Under the pieces are notes generated by a model. The model worked only from the letters and a program-made list of their open reading frames with translations, did not search any database and was not told the origin of the DNA. A program made the position numbers and the translations under genes. This document shows positions 61,412-64,000 of a stretch of 64,000 nt of DNA, one piece after another (position 1 is the first letter of the stretch; every line of letters starts with the position of its first letter). Source of the DNA: Triops longicaudatus. Taxonomy: Eukaryota > Arthropoda > Branchiopoda > Notostraca > Triopsidae. Where the stretch lies: positions 124,001 through 188,000 of the forward strand of contig JAGQDJ010000041.1 of the NCBI GenBank assembly GCA_022885665.1, in the 5' to 3' direction.

Positions 61412-62461
61412 ATGCCAAGGGAAAAGAAGATTTTTGAGTGGGATGTACTTCAGTTCTTAAAGGATTTGTTTTGGAGGGACGATCCCTTAGGTAGCCCCTT
61501 CATTACCGTTTTTCTCATTTTGCTGCAAGTATGTTAATTTTTAATTGAAAATATATTTCCTGGAACATGGTGTCTGTTCTATGACTTTTTAATTGTTTGT
61601 TACGTCGGAGACAATACAACACGCTTGTAGTGTCATTTATTGATACATTCTCACGCAATATTCGTTGAAGAATGTGAAAATGGCAGATGTGTCCTTCTTA
61701 ATGAACTTGAAAAGTCATATTTATGAGTTTAAAACCTAACTATGTAATGCTAAATTAAAGTAGTGTAATTATTGTTTGAATTAAAGTAATTTATACATTT
61801 TAAACAATAGGTGATTTTGTACCTTGGCTGGGTACCTGTCCTGTGGAACCAAGAGGAAGTTTGCCTTAGTCCTCACTTTATTGTAAGGAAAAAGGAGTAT
61901 TGGAGGCTGTGGATAGCACCGTTGGAACATGCTGATGACATGCACCTTCTGTATAACATGGTCGCCTTATTGAGGCTGGGCAGTTCTGCGGAGAAAAAGT
62001 TGGGACATCTGAAATTCTTATACGTAATAGTCCTTTTGACCAGCCTCACCAGTGGAGCTTACGTGTATCTCTCGTTGCAAGCATACAAGGAATTGCGAGT
62101 TAAGCATTTTTACAATGACTGCGCGATTGGATTTTCAAGTAAATCTGATTATTATTTACTTAACTTTGTTTTAAACTTAACCGTATTGTACTTTATAGGC
62201 ACAATGTTTGCTCTGAAAACGCTCGAAAATTCTGAAAATGAACGCAAACCTTATAGGAAGTTTGGCGATATCCGTATACGGTCGGAATACGTGGTGTGGG
62301 TTGAGCTACTCTTGATCGAATTAATTGTTCCTGACACTTCATTTCTGGCTCATTTGGCCGGGATCATAATTGGCTACCTCTACCGCATTCATGCTCTGCG
62401 AAACGTGCTCGAATGGCCTTATAGTGCAACAGCAGATTTGTTAAGGATAGGAGAACGCTAA
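61412..62461 (+). CDS. RHBDD1: RHBDD1/RHBDL4-like rhomboid intramembrane protease
   Basis: Exons 61412-61528, 61811-62138 and 62199-62461 in phase, giving 235 aa; an upstream in-frame TTG-initiated extension is less likely. Family members cleave membrane proteins in the ER during quality control. Alignment landmarks with human RHBDL4 are PLEHADDMHLLYNMVAL, the catalytic segment AIGFS-STMFALK (Ser148), and SFLAHLAGIIIG with His200. Serine-histidine spacing (52) is close to human (51). Several hydrophobic helices are evident. The residue after the catalytic Ser is Ser rather than the usual Gly, formed across a 60-nt intron. The cytosolic tail is short, about 35 residues, so the ubiquitin-binding and VCP-binding tail of the 315-aa human protein is missing or encoded elsewhere. 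Confidence 0.88.
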
Positions 62462-63654
62462 TTGGACCCTTTCCATAACAGTCAAATCTGAAAATCGTGG
62501 CGCTAGTCTATTTTTTTAAGCCTCGTAAAGCAATACTTAAAGTGGGGTAAAAAGTCGTAAATATGCTTGTAAAACTTAAAACTCCCGTTGCTCTAAATAT
62601 AGTGTATTTACAACCAACGCGAAAACAAGAGATTTTTAGAAAGGAAAATCATGATTTTACGTCCCATTTTTCTATTTATGCAGTTCTGCTCTTCCCCTCA
62701 AGTACTGGGATGATGTTGAATAGCATAGAACTTACCGTTTACTAAAGTGGTGTTGGTTTAAAAGGATGATCGCGCACGAACAGGGCTTCGCAACAGAATT
62801 TCATGAGATCTTAGTTTTACAACATATAACCGATATGTGTCCTCACAGCAAGTGCTCAAACAACCAAGCTAGTATTTTAATATATAGCATAAAACACCCT
62901 TATTCGGTCAGTACAAGTTCGGAACTTGGGCTTTCCTTCGGCTTCAAAGTTTCCCCAGCGCGGGGTAACGATAATCGCGGGACATGTTAGTGACATTAAA
63001 AATGGAACTCTCGTCTCATTGGTTAAAGTACATTACAGAGCCAAAAATCTTCTTGTTTCGTTTTTATACAAAAATAAACCGGAATACACGGCGGAAAAGG
63101 GGAAAAAACGCGTTTTTTGTTAAAGTTATCCTGGAGAGTGGTAATTGACGTTTCGTAGCGCTTCCTTTTTAAGAATGTCGTTTTTTGTATTTTTTAGTTT
63201 CAAGAACCAGAAGTAATTATGTTTCGAATTTTTTGTTGCCGAATTCAAGACCACGCATACTAGGATTTTGCAGCGCACTTTGAAAAGCGCGGTATCTTGC
63301 TCACACTCCTCCCTTAGCCCTAGCTGCCATCTGGTTGAGTGTTTATGCGTGTGCGACTTGGTGTGTTTGGGGTTGGAACGTCTTTTGGCTTTTATGCGTG
63401 ATGAATGTGGAATGATTACTGAAGCTTATTTGAATAGACTTATGTACAGTCATCTTGGAAGTGGTGTGATCTTAAGGAAAATTGTGCCGTGTGAAAGGGT
63501 GTACATACAACTTCTACAAAGCAAAGTCTTGGAGCGTCTGGCAGCCACCCATATCTGACTTCACCTCCATTTTCTCCCGTACCCCGGAAAAAAACAACTG
63601 AACTTCCCCCTAGTTCTGTAGTGTATCCGTAAGAGCCGATTGATAACCCCAAAC
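62462..63654. other. Intergenic before TDP-43
   Basis: Rhomboid 3' UTR followed by the TDP-43 upstream region. An acceptor-like ttctgtag at about 63620 suggests a non-coding first exon of TDP-43 further upstream, possibly within 63.2-63.5 kb. No coding exon is supported. Confidence 0.5.
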
Positions 63655-63892
63655 ATGAGCTGTTATATTCAAGTTGCTGAAGAAGAAAACGAAGAGCCGA
63701 TTGAGCTCCCTACCGAAGATGACGGCTCCCTCCTCCTCTCAACCCTAGCTGCTCAGTTTCCAGGGGTTTGTGGCCTCAAATACCGGTCCCCGGAATCCCG
63801 AGCGTTCCGTGGGGTCAAAGTTGTCGATGGACATCTTTTACCCCCTGAAGAAGGCTGGGGTATTTATGTGTACATTTGCGTATTTCCCAAAG
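63655..63892 (+). CDS. TBPH: TDP-43 (TAR DNA-binding protein), first coding exon, cut by window end
   Basis: The ATG opens 79 codons plus one base, then a donor gtaagg at 63893. The protein matches the TDP-43 N-terminal oligomerisation domain: MSCYIQVAEEENEEPIELP, the block SLLLSTLAAQFPGVCGLKYR, and GWGIYVYICVFPK. The rest of the gene (two RRMs and a glycine-rich tail in known orthologues) lies right of the window. TDP-43 is a nuclear RNA-binding protein controlling splicing and RNA stability. The start is fixed by the conserved MS-x-YI-x-V opening. Confidence 0.93.
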
Positions 63893-64000
63893 GTAAGGCT
63901 TTTTCGAATATCTCCTTATCGACAATTGCAAAAAATAATGTCCGTTAAAGTTAACGTTATGACTTTAAACAGAGAACAAAAGAAAATCCGATGATCATGC

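Noticed and set aside
1..64000. CRISPR arrays, operons, bacterial promoters or phage genes
   Set aside because: All recognisable genes are spliced eukaryotic nuclear genes; no regularly spaced identical repeats are present.

Overview
This is a nuclear eukaryotic window. It has spliced protein genes with GT-AG introns, many only 45 to 120 nt long, in an AT-rich background of roughly 40% GC by eye. Gene content points to an arthropod: an acetylcholinesterase with the arthropod-type free cysteine beside the acyl pocket, a four-MBT/SLED/SAM Sfmbt protein, TDP-43, UXS1, MED11 and an RCBTB protein. The very short introns would suit a branchiopod crustacean or another small-intron lineage, but I cannot resolve the species. 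There are no bacterial features, no CRISPR array and no convincing tRNA or rRNA gene.

Layout. 1-180 is the 3' end of a + strand gene running off the left edge. MED11 (+, 1295-1745) and UXS1 (-, 1985-3708) converge. After a gene-poor 4 kb come two convergent, related genes that encode an Orange domain but no bHLH (7650-8499 + and 8911-9462 -). A long minus-strand gene for a low-complexity, scaffold-like protein of about 1,426 aa covers 12050-20238. Between 20 and 27 kb I reconstructed one small minus-strand gene (24298-25281) and one weaker + strand candidate (26307-26923) from splice phase; neither has a long ATG-initiated reading frame. Sfmbt (-, 26968-29954) and an RCC1/BTB gene (+, 30596-34033) are divergent with about 640 bp between their start codons. 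A small unrecognised gene follows at 34.6 kb.

From about 34.8 to 55.6 kb I see no recognisable gene. This stretch holds hAT-like and pogo/Tigger-like MITEs, a broken non-LTR retrotransposon fragment, a degenerate array of about 80 bp units, and homopolymers. The right end carries acetylcholinesterase (+, 55580-59154), a RHBDD1-like rhomboid protease (+, 61412-62461) and the first coding exon of TDP-43 (+, 63655-63892), cut by the window end.

The genes do not form a pathway. They are neighbours with separate roles: transcription (MED11, Sfmbt, the Orange proteins), RNA binding (TDP-43), Golgi sugar-nucleotide supply (UXS1), ER proteolysis (rhomboid), synaptic hydrolysis (AChE) and RCC1/BTB scaffolding. 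The most unusual content is the bHLH-less Orange gene pair. All exon models were built by hand from ORFs, GT-AG sites and phase; no alignment or search was run.
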